This document shows, piece after piece, positions 34,476 through 47,079 of a stretch of DNA of 64,000 nucleotides. The notes under the pieces were generated by a model that was given only the letters and a program-made list of their open reading frames with translations, was not told where the DNA came from and ran no database searches. Numbering within the stretch: the stretch's first letter is position 1; every line of letters starts with the position of its first letter. Position numbers and translations under genes: made by a program. Origin of the DNA: Reticulitermes lucifugus (lineage: Eukaryota; Arthropoda; Insecta; Blattodea; Rhinotermitidae). The stretch lies in assembly GCA_026260175.1 (NCBI GenBank), contig JAKCWW010000111.1, forward strand, positions 60,845-124,844, given 5' to 3'.

Positions 34476-35121
34476 AAATTTTAATAAAGTATTTAGATAA
34501 AATTCAGGCTTTGATTCTTTAAACGAAAGATGACAGGTGGAAATCCGTTCTACCGTCGTGTGTCTTTAAAATATTCAAGAATTGAGTTGAAGGTAGTACT
34601 GTTGTACTAAAATTACGTAGTAACTTTCTTCAAATTTCCATTAAATTTACCGTTCAGAGACGACCTATTAGGTGAAAACAACAGAATACTTTAATTTTAC
34701 CTCGCATTATGACTATACAGTTCAGTGACACAGAAAGAATCAGAGCTAATTGAATTTGTCCTTAAGATGTAAGGCATACACTGGGCTCATCTATGACCCC
34801 TTACTGCTTACTGCCAGGTGACCATCAACGTGATCAGGAACCTCTGGACAGTTTAACGGAAAGACAAAACACGTTCACTATAAACAACACACCTTCCACA
34901 CGAAAGAACTTGCTTTCCACTTGGTTTTTTTTATACTTCTTTTACCTTCATATTATTATTCTCGTCTCTTGTAGTGTCCAACAGAAAAGAGAGATAGGCC
35001 AGACCGGACCGGACCACTGGTCATTACACGCCAACACGAGGGCATTCTTCTCGGTCACTAATAATTTGTAATGCAGAATCCACTAGTCAAACCCAACGTG
35101 ACACCCTCAATCTAACATAAC

Positions 35122-35143
35122 GTTATTATTATTATTATTATTT
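35122..35143. repeat. (ATT)n microsatellite
   Basis: Seven ATT units. Confidence 0.85.
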
Positions 35144-35774
35144 CGTTTAATGACGCTGTCAGTATCTCAGACCATTATCCGCCAAATGATAAGGAGGATT
35201 TATCTATAGCACATGCAGTGTAACCTTAACTTACCATTGAGGCGCGCTGGCGTAGTTGCCGTGTAAAAGCAATAAGTATTGCAGACATATTCTGAATGTG
35301 TGTCTGTAGCCTTGGTTATACAGCATGTAAAGCGCATGCGTCGTACTATATTGTCATCTGTGGCCTATCTGGCATTACCGTATTTTTTCACATTATGTCA
35401 TAAACGGCACGATTTTCGAAAAAAAAAAGTTATTGAATATAAAATGAGTGTTTTAATTTTCTCTGCAATGTTTTGTAAAACATTTCTCATTTTAAGAATA
35501 ATTCAGCGAGATACTATCATAAATGTGCGTACGTCTGCATGTAAAATATCCGTTATTATTGTCGGATTTTAATGAAACTTTAATTTTCTCGACAGATTTT
35601 CGAAAAATAATAAAATATCAAATTTGATCAAAATCCGTCCAAAGGGAGCCAAGTTGCTCCATGCGGAAGGATGGACGGACAGACAGACATGACGAAGCTA
35701 GTAGTCACTTTTCTCAACCTTGCTAATGCGCGTAAAGCGAACTGTAAAACATGCAAACAGAGTGATTTTGGTCT

Positions 35775-35880
35775 AATGTCAGTGACTAGATGCCTGGAAG
35801 GACTGAGGAAAACAAAAAAAATTCTCAGTCAGGATAGCCGGTCTCCGGGTCAAGATTTGAAGGAGAGAACTCCTAATTAT
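35775..35880 (-). mobile_element. SINE family B fragment, reverse
   Basis: GCCTGGAAGGACTGAGGAAA, ATTCTCAGTCAGGATAGCCG, then GTCTCCGGGTCAAGATTTGA. The reverse complement of the last block is the tRNA-like B-box region. Confidence 0.65.
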
Positions 35881-36055
35881 GGCGTGAAAGTCCAAAACGC
35901 AACGTTCGATGCAAAGTCTTAATTTTATATTTATTTAGTTAGAAATGCAATATACAATATACTGTTATCAGTTTCGGGAGCTTTGGTAACTTCTAATATG
36001 TTCTTGCAAATATCCTGGCTCCACTTGGAATACTTAGTTCATGGCACAGTGATAC

Positions 36056-36535
36056 TTATATAGCTACCCAAGTGCAAAGAGCAGAGCTATTTACACATAC
36101 ACTTGCCTGTGGAAATTGCACTCTAATCACAGAGAGAATGAACAACCCTGGAAATAATTCAAGTCGGGCTTCTGTCCCCCATCCTACCCACATTGCAACC
36201 TGCGCCCAATCAACACCAACAAAAACGGACAATACAGACACAGGCAAAACCAGAACAAAATTCACAATATGGGCGACAAATTGTGGGAGTAGTAGTAGTC
36301 TTGTAGAGAGGAAATTAATGTCAGCCAAAGGTGGAAACAAATTGTCCATTATTTCCATGACCCCAACATTAGTCAAGAAATTCCCGGTCGATTGTGGGAT
36401 CCAAACTTTCAATGCTTCGTTCAAAAGAAGCGGCCCTCTTGGAGCCACAAGGATCCCGCCTACATCCTCACATCCTGCATCTTTAAGATCCTGTATATAT
36501 TTACCTTTTATAGTATCGTTAATAGTAAACTAGTA
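36056..36535. other. Segment open on both strands, unrecognised
   Basis: A 153-codon plus frame (36072-36533) and a 130-codon minus frame (36056-36448) overlap almost completely; the plus frame is the longest in the window. The plus reading is rich in S, T, N and P; the minus reading is hydrophobic (runs such as FVLVLPVSVLSVFVGV). Neither shows a motif I recognise. The sequence is less AT-rich than its neighbours. It may be part of an unrecognised repeat or a remnant exon; chance is also possible. Confidence 0.25.
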
Positions 36536-36895
36536 ACTAGATAATAATATACAGGATTGTGTCAAAAGACACATGATAGGCATGTTAAAATTAGTGTAAA
36601 TTATTTAATTAAAATTAGATGTAAATTGGAGAATAAAGTCAGCAAAGTACAAGATAATGCAAAATTTGAATTTTTTAACAACGGCCTTGATAAAGAAGCA
36701 AGCCCTCTGGCATGTTGCGCCATGTAAACTTGTAAATAGACATCAGTGCTTCGGAAGAGCGTTCTGACTCCATTCTCAGGTTTTTGCAGTCCAAAATTTA
36801 GACTGCAGCCATCATTTCAGTCTGTGGGGATAGAGATAAAAAATATATAGAAATGGGTGAATGATATTTGTAGTAGTCGTAGTAATAGCGTATTG

Positions 36896-36930
<35 letters not shown>
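36896..36930. repeat. (GTA)n microsatellite
   Basis: About twelve GTA units, with degenerate units on both sides. Confidence 0.9.
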
Positions 36931-36931
<1 letters not shown>

Positions 36932-37026
36932 GAGTAGAAGTATTAGTAACAGTAAAATAGGAGATAGGACCCAATGGAATCAGTCATGTATGTCAAGAAT
37001 CTTGGTATAGAAAGATTTATCAGTAC

Positions 37027-37255
37027 CGACGTATATAAGGTTTCTTTTTCCAATGGCGCAACAGCCTCTAGTGGGCCACGGTCTCCTAAATATCGAGGCT
37101 TCACGATCACACAGTGAGACACACCACACTCGGCAGGACTTCTCTGGACGAGTGATCAGGCGGACGCAGGAACCTCTATCTGATAATTCCAGTAAGCGAA
37201 CGGCCGCAGACCCACGCCTTAGACCGTGCAGCCTCTGGGATCAGCGACGTATGTA
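37027..37255. repeat. Target-site duplication around a SINE
   Basis: CGACGTATATA (37027-37037) and CGACGTATGTA (37245-37255) match at 10 of 11 positions and flank the family C SINE exactly. Confidence 0.8.
37042..37244 (-). mobile_element. tRNA-headed SINE (family C) with internal deletion
   Basis: On the minus strand: GATCCCAGAGGCTGCACGGT, CTAAGGCGTGGGTCTGCGGC, then TACTGGAATT and a jump to the tail (ATCAGATAGAGGTTCCTGCG ... GTGCTGCGCCATTGGAAAA-like sequence). Compared with 22612-22868 about 60-65 bases are missing, including the whole B box (GGTTCGAATCC). Flanked by an 11-bp target duplication. The 67-codon frame at 37053-37256 is a chance reading. Confidence 0.8.
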
Positions 37256-38064
37256 ATGTAAGGTCATGAAATAAAATTATGTAAACTCACTGTTATTTGT
37301 TAGTGTATATCAGCACTTTCGATTCTGTAAAATAAAACTGGAGTTAAACGAAACTTGAGATTTTGGTCATAGAAATATCGGTTAAAGCCACGGCACTACT
37401 TTCAAATTTACATTTAACTTCTAACAGAATGAAACAGACACGTATGATATACAATATTTTTCAACTGTATTCTCTGATATTTTGATTAGATTTCTATTGT
37501 TTATATGGAAATTTAGATTTAAGAAAATATAACTGAACAAAGTTCTTGATGATAAAAATTAGTATTTATATTAACTATCATTTGTCCTGCAACGTGGGTT
37601 TCTGCAGTATGAGGGTCAGGCAGGCTATGGCCTCTCTACATCGTTGCAGCACCTGACCAAGAATTTAAACCCCTACACCTGGACCGCAATGACCGAAGTC
37701 ATTAGTCTGTCTATCGCGTTTCATTAGACTTACTGTACAACCATTTGTAATTTAACAAAGTACATAAATTAACAAAGAGTTGTAACAACAGTGTTACATG
37801 ACCAGTCCGGCCACAGGCTCTTGAAAGAGGAGGCAGTGTATATAGCACGTATGATGGCACCAGAGGGCAGAGTTTTCATCTTGAAACATGAGCTGACCAC
37901 ATCATGTGGAACCCGGAAGAGTAAAGGTCAATTTGTTAAATAACCAATTAATTGTTACGGCACGTCAGGAGCCAGAACGTGTTAACGCTTTAAAACATAG
38001 TGGTGATTTTATATACAGTACTACCTGACATATCAACAAAATATTCTTACTGTAGTCTAATTTA

Positions 38065-38170
38065 TGCTTTGTCTATGATTCTTAGAATAAACAGCGATTA
38101 TTTCTCGAAAGAGGAGGCTGAGCTTTAAATGCAAACGCCATGTTTTCTGTGAGGTAAAAGCTGAATGTTT
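38065..38170 (+). repeat. Dispersed repeat family G copy
   Basis: GATTCTTAGAATAAACAGCG, ATTATTTCTCGAAAGAGG, AAACGCCATGTTTTCTGTGA and GGTAAAAGC, in the same order as 34340. Confidence 0.55.
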
Positions 38171-38884
38171 TATACTATGTACAGGAAACTCAGGCTTACT
38201 TCCATAAAATTCCGTAAAGTATCGTTAAGCTCTTCACTAGTCGAGTAACTGTTAGCTTCTCAAGAGGACTCTCCATGATGTTTGTTATGCAAATAGGCAG
38301 TTGAGAAAATTTTAAGAGAGTTTTTTTAAAAATAGCAGAACGATTGTCACGATGACACATTCAGAAACACAGCCACTATTATGGGAATAATATCTACATT
38401 AACATGTAACCTGTTGGTTGTTTCAAGCAGCAGTTCGACTCCGCCACAGTCATGCTCTGTGCTTCTTAAAGGCATCATAATATTTCAGAAAATTCACAAA
38501 TCATTAGCCTACTGACCCGTTTTAAAAACTTTGACACAACAGAACAGATTCCTTATTGACTATCTGATAGGGGTTGATCTGATCAATTACACGCCCCTTA
38601 TGAAAAACGAATCCAGCCCACACCATCGTGTTCTGTCTTTCACGACGCATTTTAGCAAAAACTAAGCATCATGTCATGGCGGTTCATGCGGACAGGCTGT
38701 ACAGCTGCAAGCATTTTTAACATCGACACTACATGGATGTAAGTCACCTTTACTTTCTGACTGTTTTACAATTGGATAAAAGTCCCCGTGCCCAGTTAAT
38801 AGGAATCTGGTCTGTCTCTGTGGAGAAGAGAAAAATACCTCGCTTTTGCCGGGAACCTAACTACAATTTACGTTGCGTCAAATT

Positions 38885-39078
38885 CGTAGCATACCCGTCA
38901 TACATGCCGAGCGATCCATTCCTCTTTCGTCCAGCCCATAGCCTAACCGCTATACATACCGAGTGATCCATTTAGGTTTCGTCCAAATCATAGTCTACTC
39001 GTTGTACCTAACAAGCAATCCACTTCTGTTTCTTGCACCCCATAGCCTACTCGCCATACTTACCGAGCGATCCATATC
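38885..39078. repeat. 52-bp minisatellite, about 3.7 units
   Basis: The landmark CCGAGCGATCC (or a close variant) starts at 38907, 38959, 39011 and 39063, an exact 52-base period. The unit also contains TTTCGTCCAGCCCATAGCCT and ACTCGC. Units differ at 10-25 percent of positions by eye. Confidence 0.85.
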
Positions 39079-40154
39079 GCCAATCTGGCCAGATCGTTTC
39101 CATCGGCATTCTCTCCAATTTATTCATCTCTAATCATCTTACCAAATGACAATAAATGGCTTGAGCTAATGCAATATTTGGTAGATAATTCGCAATTAAA
39201 TTACTACAAGGTTTTCAGAAGATCTGAATGAAAGGGTAGCAGATTCCTACAAATGTTGTTATCTATGCACCATAATACACGGTGCCACAACACAGATCAA
39301 CATACTCTTCACAAAATCCCGATATACAAATAAACCAATAAAATAAGCCAAGAATGATACCTTTACCTCCCCCGCCATCTCTTGATTTTTTAGTTTAAGT
39401 TCAACGTTAGTGACGTCCGTGTAAAGGCAACGGGAAGAGAAGGGATATAGCTCACACGTGACAACATCTGTGAGTCTGGGGCAGTCCTATAATATCCGGC
39501 GAAAACAGTGACGTAAATTTATTATCTTGTACTTGTTCAGTCCACGTCAGATTCTATCAGTGGTTGCTACGTCAGTTAAGCTGACTACTACGTTATGTAC
39601 GTACGCCCACACAGCAACACTAGAGCCGAAACAATCAGGAAATTGACACAACAATAAAATAATTTAAAACTGACATTCAGTTTTAAAAAAAGTATCTATT
39701 CACTTTCCAATCTCAGACTTTCTTTAGAATACCCAACGATATTAAGACACTTACTCTTGCCAATATGTACGGCAGCTAAGACTGTTACACCGACGTGCAG
39801 TATTACGTTCGGTGCTTTGGATGAGATTTTATTTCTCATTCTCACACTTTTTCAATTATATGAGAAACATCGAATTTCTTATTTACAGGTTTATTCCTTC
39901 TTGAAAGTTTTAGCTACTCTAGACTGTGATATTGACAAGGAAAGAAACCGCATCCCGGATGCAGAAAGAGTACTTCTGTCTGTTAATTATAAAAGTAGTA
40001 GGACGTAAGCTGTAGGTAATTATGATGAATTTTATAGAAACACGTAATTTGCCACACTCAGATATTGTTTTTTTTTTGCAATGTACTCTACGCAGATCAC
40101 TGGCCAGTGCGAGGAAAGTTTCACAGTTATATTTGAGGTTTGCAGGCCGATGTC

Positions 40155-40255
40155 GAATAATATTCTGGTCTTCTGAGTTATGAGACTCTGTGGTCTAATA
40201 GCGTGGTACCAACGTTTCTGAATGTTATGCCGCTCGATGTTCCAGCCTGGACATA
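40155..40255 (+). repeat. Dispersed repeat family E copy
   Basis: ATTCTGGTCTTCTGAGTTAT, GAGACTCTGTGGTCTAATAG and GGTACCAACGTTTCTGAATG. Both halves are in the normal order, as at 11335. Confidence 0.55.
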
Positions 40256-40714
40256 AATTCAGTACATCTGTCCGCAATATTTGTACACACGTACCATTAT
40301 AACCCGATTAATGTATGCCGAAATATATTAGCAATTTGCATGAAATCACAGGTTATTCAGAACCGTACGAGTTCCTTTCAAGCGACAGTTACATATCCAT
40401 ATTCAAACTGATTTTTTTATCGTTTTATGAAACTGAAAGGGTTTAGCATTGTGGTTTCCATTTTCTTGCTTCATATGTAATTCCTTTTTGTAGAAAATTT
40501 ATCTAATATTTAAATGAAAAACTTGGACCAATGTGTTTTCAGCTAAAGAAGTTTCAGGTGATAATGGAAACCGGTTTTTCTATGAGATCTTTAACAGAGG
40601 TCGAGGAAACATAAGTCGATGGTTGGATTCATAATTTCATTTATGGTATCTTGGAACGATATCAGTTTCTCCAGATCATATATACCGTCCATGGTACGAT
40701 GACTGATAAACCAT

Positions 40715-40862
40715 GGTTTGGAAAGGGTTTGGATGGAATCGATCGTACCCTAATTCAGGTACTCTCTCGGTACTTGCTTAGACGGACTGAGAGAAAGCAT
40801 GTACATTCTAAGTCAGGACAGTCGGTTTCCCGGCACGTTATGAATGCAAGAGTAGATCGTTA
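40715..40862 (-). mobile_element. SINE family B fragment, reverse
   Basis: CTAATTCAGGTACTCTCTCG, GTACTTGCTTAGACGGACTG, CTAAGTCAGGACAGTCGGTT and TCCCGGCACGTTATGAATG appear in the family's reversed order. The 72-codon frame 40651-40869 is a reading of this repeat. Confidence 0.6.
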
Positions 40863-41514
40863 CAGGTAAATGAATATGCTTAAGTGGATACAGAAAAACG
40901 ACTACTTGGAAGAGGAAATGATCATAACAATTACACTAAACATACGTAAGCATATTTTGCAGTTAAAATTAATTTGAGTTGCTCTTGTATCATCACCAAA
41001 TCGCCGTTTATCGAATTTGGTATGCGTTACAAGAACTTATTCACATTTAAACTTAATAACCGGTACATTCCTTGCGACCGCGCAGCCCAAACAATGAAGC
41101 AATTAAATAAAAAATCTTACAGAGAACATTCCAGGATATAGTTATTATGTGACCTTATTCTTCTATAAAATAATTTAAGGTCGGCGCTGATTGATTTAGT
41201 CCAAATTTGGTAAATATTATGTTAGTTACTTGTGTTTAGTCGTTCTTCACAGTCTTCTGTTGTAGTTCTAAAAATTTGTATTACCGTCTTAATAAGCAGT
41301 CAAAAAGTCTAATTGTGTACAATCATCAACAAAATCTGTGTCTTCTGCACTGCCCCAGCATTATACGATATTAACAATGCATTACTGAATTTCTCACACA
41401 AGAATGCCGCAAAGAGCAGCGGGATAATGCAAATGTCCGGATGCAGAACAGACTAAAATTTACCTGTCCAAAGCACAGTGGTTGCTGCAGAATACGTACA
41501 AGGGCTAGCTCTAC

Positions 41515-41578
41515 ATTTTGCCCACACAGCTTATTTATATTCCTGTACAACTCTCACAGTAGACAACAAGATACTTCT
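41515..41578 (+). repeat. Dispersed repeat family G fragment
   Basis: ATTTTGCCCACACAGCTTAT, then ACAACTCTCACAGTAGACAA. Confidence 0.45.
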
Positions 41579-41599
41579 AACACAATACGCTTCTGACTT

Positions 41600-43130
41600 G
41601 TATTCAGGCGGTGCAGATTTTGAATATCGGCCGGGAAAACAGTCCCTAATGCCGAGATCATAACTTAAAATAGGCACTACCGCTTCCTTGCACATCCTAA
41701 CCAGTACATTATTCACTATGATCCAATTATTAGACTCGGTATTGTCTAATTTACTGATAGAACGTTAAATAAACTTCAAAAATTCACTGCAAAAAAACCA
41801 CAATCGCAGTGTTCTAGCGGTAGAAGAGAGTAAACAACTTAAGGGAGAGCGGTCACTGTGATCAGCCAGTGCTTTCTTGTACAAATTACTTTACACGATG
41901 TCATATTCCGGTGCTTCAAGTCACTCATGATTGAACATACTTTTGCCATCTATTCGCATACTTTCAAGAGCTCTTCTGTTTGTCATCTTGCAAAGTCAAT
42001 ATAGAGCCCATTCATTTTCCAACTGTTCACGAGATGACAGAAAAACCGACGCCACCTGTGGGTTCATGATCATCCCATTGTCCGCTGCTCATTAGCAGAA
42101 TGACTGACTCTTTTCCGCCACCATGAACACTGGCTAAAGAAACTGAGGCTTGTAATTCCAAAGACAGGTTTTGGCGAAGTGATACATTTCTCAGCTTCTA
42201 AATTTAACTGTTAAAAGCACAATGGCAATCTACACCTGCTATAACATTATTACTTCCATAAAGAGCATAAGTTGACACCAGTAAGTAAAATAGAATCACG
42301 GGAAGGTAACGTGAGGATAGACAGGCTTGGTGTTTTCTTCTAGGAAGAGTTGTTGTGCTAGAGGTCCGGAAATTTCGAGTCCTTCCGCAAGACAGCCTCT
42401 TGGTATCGGAATGTAAATTCAGGGATCGTTAACATTTTATGTACCCTTTAATCTCAGAAGGATTTCAAAATACCGATTTGTCGCAGAGTAAAATTTCACG
42501 TCCTCTTTAGTCACATAAGAAAATAATTACGTAAATTTCTTAAATAGTAACTCAATTGTTATATCAAAATTTACATGTTGCTGCACGCTACCAGCACAAG
42601 ACACGAACACGTTTATACATTAAATAAAATATGTCTATCTCTAGCAAAGAAATAGTTGTACAAACAAACTTATAGAGTTTTTAGGTCTTTTTATCTGTGT
42701 TTCACTATGTGTTATATATATACATATGTATATGCATATATTTGACGCACAGCCCACGAGAATATGTGGCACTTGCAGTCCAGAGCCAATGGTCTAGTAA
42801 GAATTCTAGTAATCTATTTCGCTATAATAGTCACGTGATCTATCCTATTTATTACTGCCTGAGTTTTCTCCATTTCCCAGCACATAAACAAGGTGCTCAA
42901 CAGATGTTTCCTGTCCTTTGTTTGGCACACACATATTTCAGTCGTCATTGCCTCTGGCAATGCCGCTCAATACTTGCCGTTAAGTTACCACTTTGCAGAA
43001 ACCAGACAAGCGCTACTCGAATGTCCATGCAGCATCGTAATTTATGCAACACTATTGTTTTGCAAGATGATACATCTAAGAACATCGGATACAAAAAGGC
43101 GTTTTAAGTGCCTTCGCATAGCCGCGAAAA
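41600..43130. other. No recognised gene
   Basis: The 136-codon (42697-43107) and 82-codon (42893-43141) overlapping plus frames have no known motif. TA-rich palindromic sequence lies at 42714-42742. Confidence 0.4.
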
Positions 43131-44110
43131 GCGCCTCTTAGCTTCGTCATGTCCGTCCTTTCGTCCCTCCGTCTGTTCATCTTTCCACCTCTCCACCTGT
43201 TCGCATGTATCAGTACCCGGCTCCCACTGGACGGATTTCATCGAAATTTGATACTGGGGACTTTTATGAAAGTCTGTTGTGAAAATCCAAATTTAGTTTC
43301 AATCGGACAAAAATATGGGGCCCTTTACATGAAGACGTATAGCTACGTTTTATTGTTGTCCGAGATATTAAACAGCCACAAAAGCGCTCTCTTCGAGTAA
43401 AATGATATCGGGCTGTCAGGATAGACGAGAAGGTATAAACATTACGCAAAAGGGCCACAATATTACGTTATACGTACATTGCCTCTCTATGTTATATAAG
43501 AGAAAGCTGTAAACTACATTTCTGAAAAGTTCATTTTATAAAATTTGGATGCATTTTTTTGATCAACCGAAAGTTCTATAATAATTAAATTTAGTACACG
43601 CATAGCCAAGGGATTTCTGTACGTGGTTCTGCTGAATTTTTACAGTGATTAATTTTTAATAAGCACAACTTTAATACATTTTCAACATTCCTCCTACTCC
43701 TCTCGTCGAAATTAAAATAATTTACGAATTTAGGCGCTTTTTACGAAGTAAAGAAAGAACGCTTTAAGTGGATAACGCCCTATGTGGAGAACACGTCTGT
43801 CCGCCCGTCAGTCTGTGACCTAGTGTCAACGACTAAACCATTTGTCGAGGTTTAAAAAAAATGTAGTATACAGTTTCTTTACAAAATGTTTCGAAAATGC
43901 GAGCGTTTCGTGAAAATCGGCTCAGCGTCTGACATATTTTACTTAAAAGGGTAAAAGAATTTCTACAACTGAAATTTATATTTCATAACCGAATTGCTGA
44001 ATTTCGGTATACAAGATACTCAGAAAATGCCGTTGAGCAATTGTGAGTTGCATGAGAATCGGTGTAGTGAAAAACATGCTGTACGTAACGGTATAAATAA
44101 ACGTTTTTCA
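43130..44110. repeat. Likely dispersed-repeat tails, class unknown
   Basis: Contains blocks resembling transposon 3' tails often seen in insects: CATGTCCGTCCTTTCGTCCC (43149 on), CGTCTGTCCGCCCGTCAGTC (43794 on) and GTGAAAATCGGCTCAGCG (43911 on). Similar (GGACGGACAGACAGACATG) blocks occur at about 15590, 35670 and 57290. No element could be delimited. Confidence 0.35.
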
Positions 44111-45004
44111 GTCTTTTAAATAATTTTGTCAGATTTTGATACAATCAGAACAGGAGATATCAAAGATTTGGTTAATCATGAGTTTCGAAAAATATAGTTG
44201 TTGTAAAAACCATTTTATTAAGGTAAGCAAATGAATTTCATTCCGTTGGTTCTATGTTTGTTGTTCAATTTGGATAAAACTCACTGTCAAGAGATCTGCA
44301 CAGAATTAAGCTGGGCACGTCTGGGTTTTGTGGAAATCAGAACAGAAAATCCTTACTTCTTTATGTGCGTGAATTAAATTATATTGTGAAAGTAAAGGAA
44401 ACTTTGGCGACGCCTGCGTTCTGCGTCGTGGATTACACCATTTGCTATTTTGTTAGTCTTGCAGGTGCAGGAAAAGTTCATCAACTGCATCTAACACTCG
44501 TCTACATGTACGCTAAATTATTTTACTTGCACTTGTATACATTAATTCCCATCGCAAAATTAGGCATTTTATTCTTCACGAACTTCTTTCACTTTAACAA
44601 TTTTAAAGCCGGAAATAATCTACATAATAGTTATTACACTTGTTTCTACCTCGCAATAAACACACTTGTGTTCCGATCAGTAGGACGAATCGGTTAATTC
44701 TGCGCAGACGTAAAACTGCTGAATATAGAACATAGAATGTCCCTAAACTGTGTATTTCTTGAATTCTTTAATATTAAATATTAAAATAATAAAACTATGG
44801 AACACCGTAATTTTATAACGGACTCTGTGGATTGCACTTTAGGCGCCCTCTACGAGGAAAGTTAGGTACAGTTATAACTAGAACCTCTATTCACTCAGTA
44901 AAGGTGCCCAGTGGTGCATTCCGTAAAATGGATAGAACATTAAAAAGCATTCGTGCAAGGATGTGAACTGGAGCTGTCTGTCTCAGAATAAGGTCCAACG
45001 GAAC

Positions 45005-45125
45005 ATCGCTATAGAGTGGTTAGCGCTCCTTATTCACACTTTGGAGGTTCCAAGCTCAAATCTCAGTCCGAAAACCGGTTGCAATAACTGAGATTCCTCA
45101 TGGTTTTATTTAGGAACAGAACGTC
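45005..45125 (+). mobile_element. SINE family B, plus copy with tRNA-like head
   Basis: Head: GAGTGGTTAGCGCTCCTTAT, then CTTTGGAGGTTCCAAGCTCAA and ATCTCAGTCCGAAAACCGG (B-box region, decayed), then TGAGATTCCTCATGG. It corresponds to the reversed copies at 11745, 17040, 33295, 35775, 40715 and 45845. Confidence 0.6.
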
Positions 45126-45844
45126 AAATTAAAAAAAAAGACTGCTTTCTTTGACACCCTCTACAATATAATATTTACTAGCGTCATATTATTAGACGCA
45201 ACAAAGTCTGGACTACTGACAGCATCGTTAAATAAAAACAAATGTATTGAAATAAGTATGGTGTCATGCTGGGCTCTTGTAAAAAGAGCAACGAAACTTC
45301 ATTTTCCACAAAAATCAGGAATTTAGTAACCAGCTGGCACACTATCAGCTACTCCTGTAAATGTTGGATAAATGGAGATAATCTCTGTCTCCTCAATTGA
45401 CGAAACAAAGTCACAATAAAAACTTCAGTCATTGCTCCAAGTAGACCTGGCTCTGAAAGAAGTTCATCATTTGCTAAGTTCCAGGTTCAGTAACATGCTG
45501 ATACTTCAGCGATTAAAGCCAAGGGCCTGTAGCGAATTGAATTATGCCAATGAAGTCTGATATTAATTTCGCATATCAAATGTTAATATAACATTAGTAA
45601 TTTATAAATTGATGTTCAAAGTTTATTTAAATTACGTACAAGCAGTATGATTACGTATGTGAAGAAAAATATACGAAATTTTCAAAGTAGCACATGTCAG
45701 AGAGTACAGCTGCCCATTGTTTCACATTAGCATCTTTGACTAATACATATATAACGATGGAGACAATAGCTGTTTAAGAATTTTAGAATGGTCGAGTGGG
45801 AGGATCATTAATAAAAAAATAAACTGAAAATGATACAAAAGAAG

Positions 45845-45960
45845 TGGTCATGGCCCACTTTGTGGTAATATCCCGTAATTTGCGTGTAGGAATTGATGAA
45901 AATAAAATCCTCTTTCATGAGAGCAGGCCGAAATTTGAAGCCGGGATCTGTGAAGAATTA
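45845..45960 (-). mobile_element. SINE family B fragment, reverse
   Basis: CCGTAATTTGCGTGTAGGAA, CATGAGAGCAGGCCGAAATT and TGAAGCCGGGATCTG. It lies 0.7 kb from an oppositely oriented copy. The 77-codon frame over it is a chance reading. Confidence 0.45.
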
Positions 45961-47079
45961 GCAGTTCTTTTGACAACTGGAAAGCGACCTTCAGTGTTTG
46001 TCGCTGTGTTTGAGTACACAATGATTCTAATTAAAAACGTTTGCAAATCCTACTTACTTATAGATATGCCTCTATGAAATATGTTAATTTTTCAACGAAT
46101 TTACTATTTCCTTGCGTTGTTGTGCCTGTCAACCTGGAATGACAGTCAGGGAAACTCCTTGAATCATGGCGCTTTTATACGTAATTACTCATGCCAAAAT
46201 CATAATATTTTATCAGACTTTGCGTACATTATTACACAGTAACATGCAGTGTAATATGTCCGCACCTTCACCATTTGAAATTTGAAGTTAATATATTTCA
46301 GGCATTTCAAAACGGAGGCCTGTGTGTTGCATTTTTTCCATTTTTGAGGTCGGCGAAACTTTACAGAAAAAGTCTAAATACGTTCATAGATTACAGTTTA
46401 TAAATAGGAAATTTCGATTGGAAACGATCCTACAATCGGCGATAACAGATCTCTTAACAGGCGCTAGCTGCATGAATTGCTTCGGCGAATGAAGAAAAGT
46501 ATAGGCTGCGAGAAGAAAGGATTGCGCAAGCAGGTTGTAAGGTGCGTTAATGGAGACTAAGACAAAACAGTATTTTTTTTATTTGTGTTCACAGAAACAA
46601 TAGACAGTTAATATTAAGTTATGTTAGCTCAAAAACAGTTCCTGTCGATTTCACTTTAATGCAGTTGTGGTGGTATCATTGTTATTTATTTACAATTTAA
46701 ATATTAAACGCAATAGCGTCGAAACCGAAATAATGAGACCCATTAGAAGAGAAATATTTAACTTCACAAATGCAAAGCAATGTCGCGTTTATGTTTTGTC
46801 AAAAGGCGGTAGGCATTTGAAAAGTGTGTAACACTAAATGACATTATGAGATACGCCACAAAGAATACCATGACATTCTCAGAAAATGTAGAACTTGAAA
46901 TTCGTGCGAATTATAATTATTTTTAGAAATGCTACAAGAAATCCTGCAAATAACTTAATGAACAAATGAAACCAGTATAACATAGGAAAATTTCCGTACA
47001 AACAACTCATAATCTTTTGCAGAATGACAAATTATTCGAACATGTGTACGTGAAACAGCTGAAATCATCTGTGCAGAAA

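Noticed and set aside
42697-43107. 136-codon plus-strand gene
   Set aside because: No domain, a TA-rich start, and an overlapping alternative frame of similar quality; consistent with chance.
43130-44110. Named RTE-type LINE 3' end
   Set aside because: The GGACGGACAGACAG-type words are suggestive, but no reverse-transcriptase sequence or defined end supports a family name.
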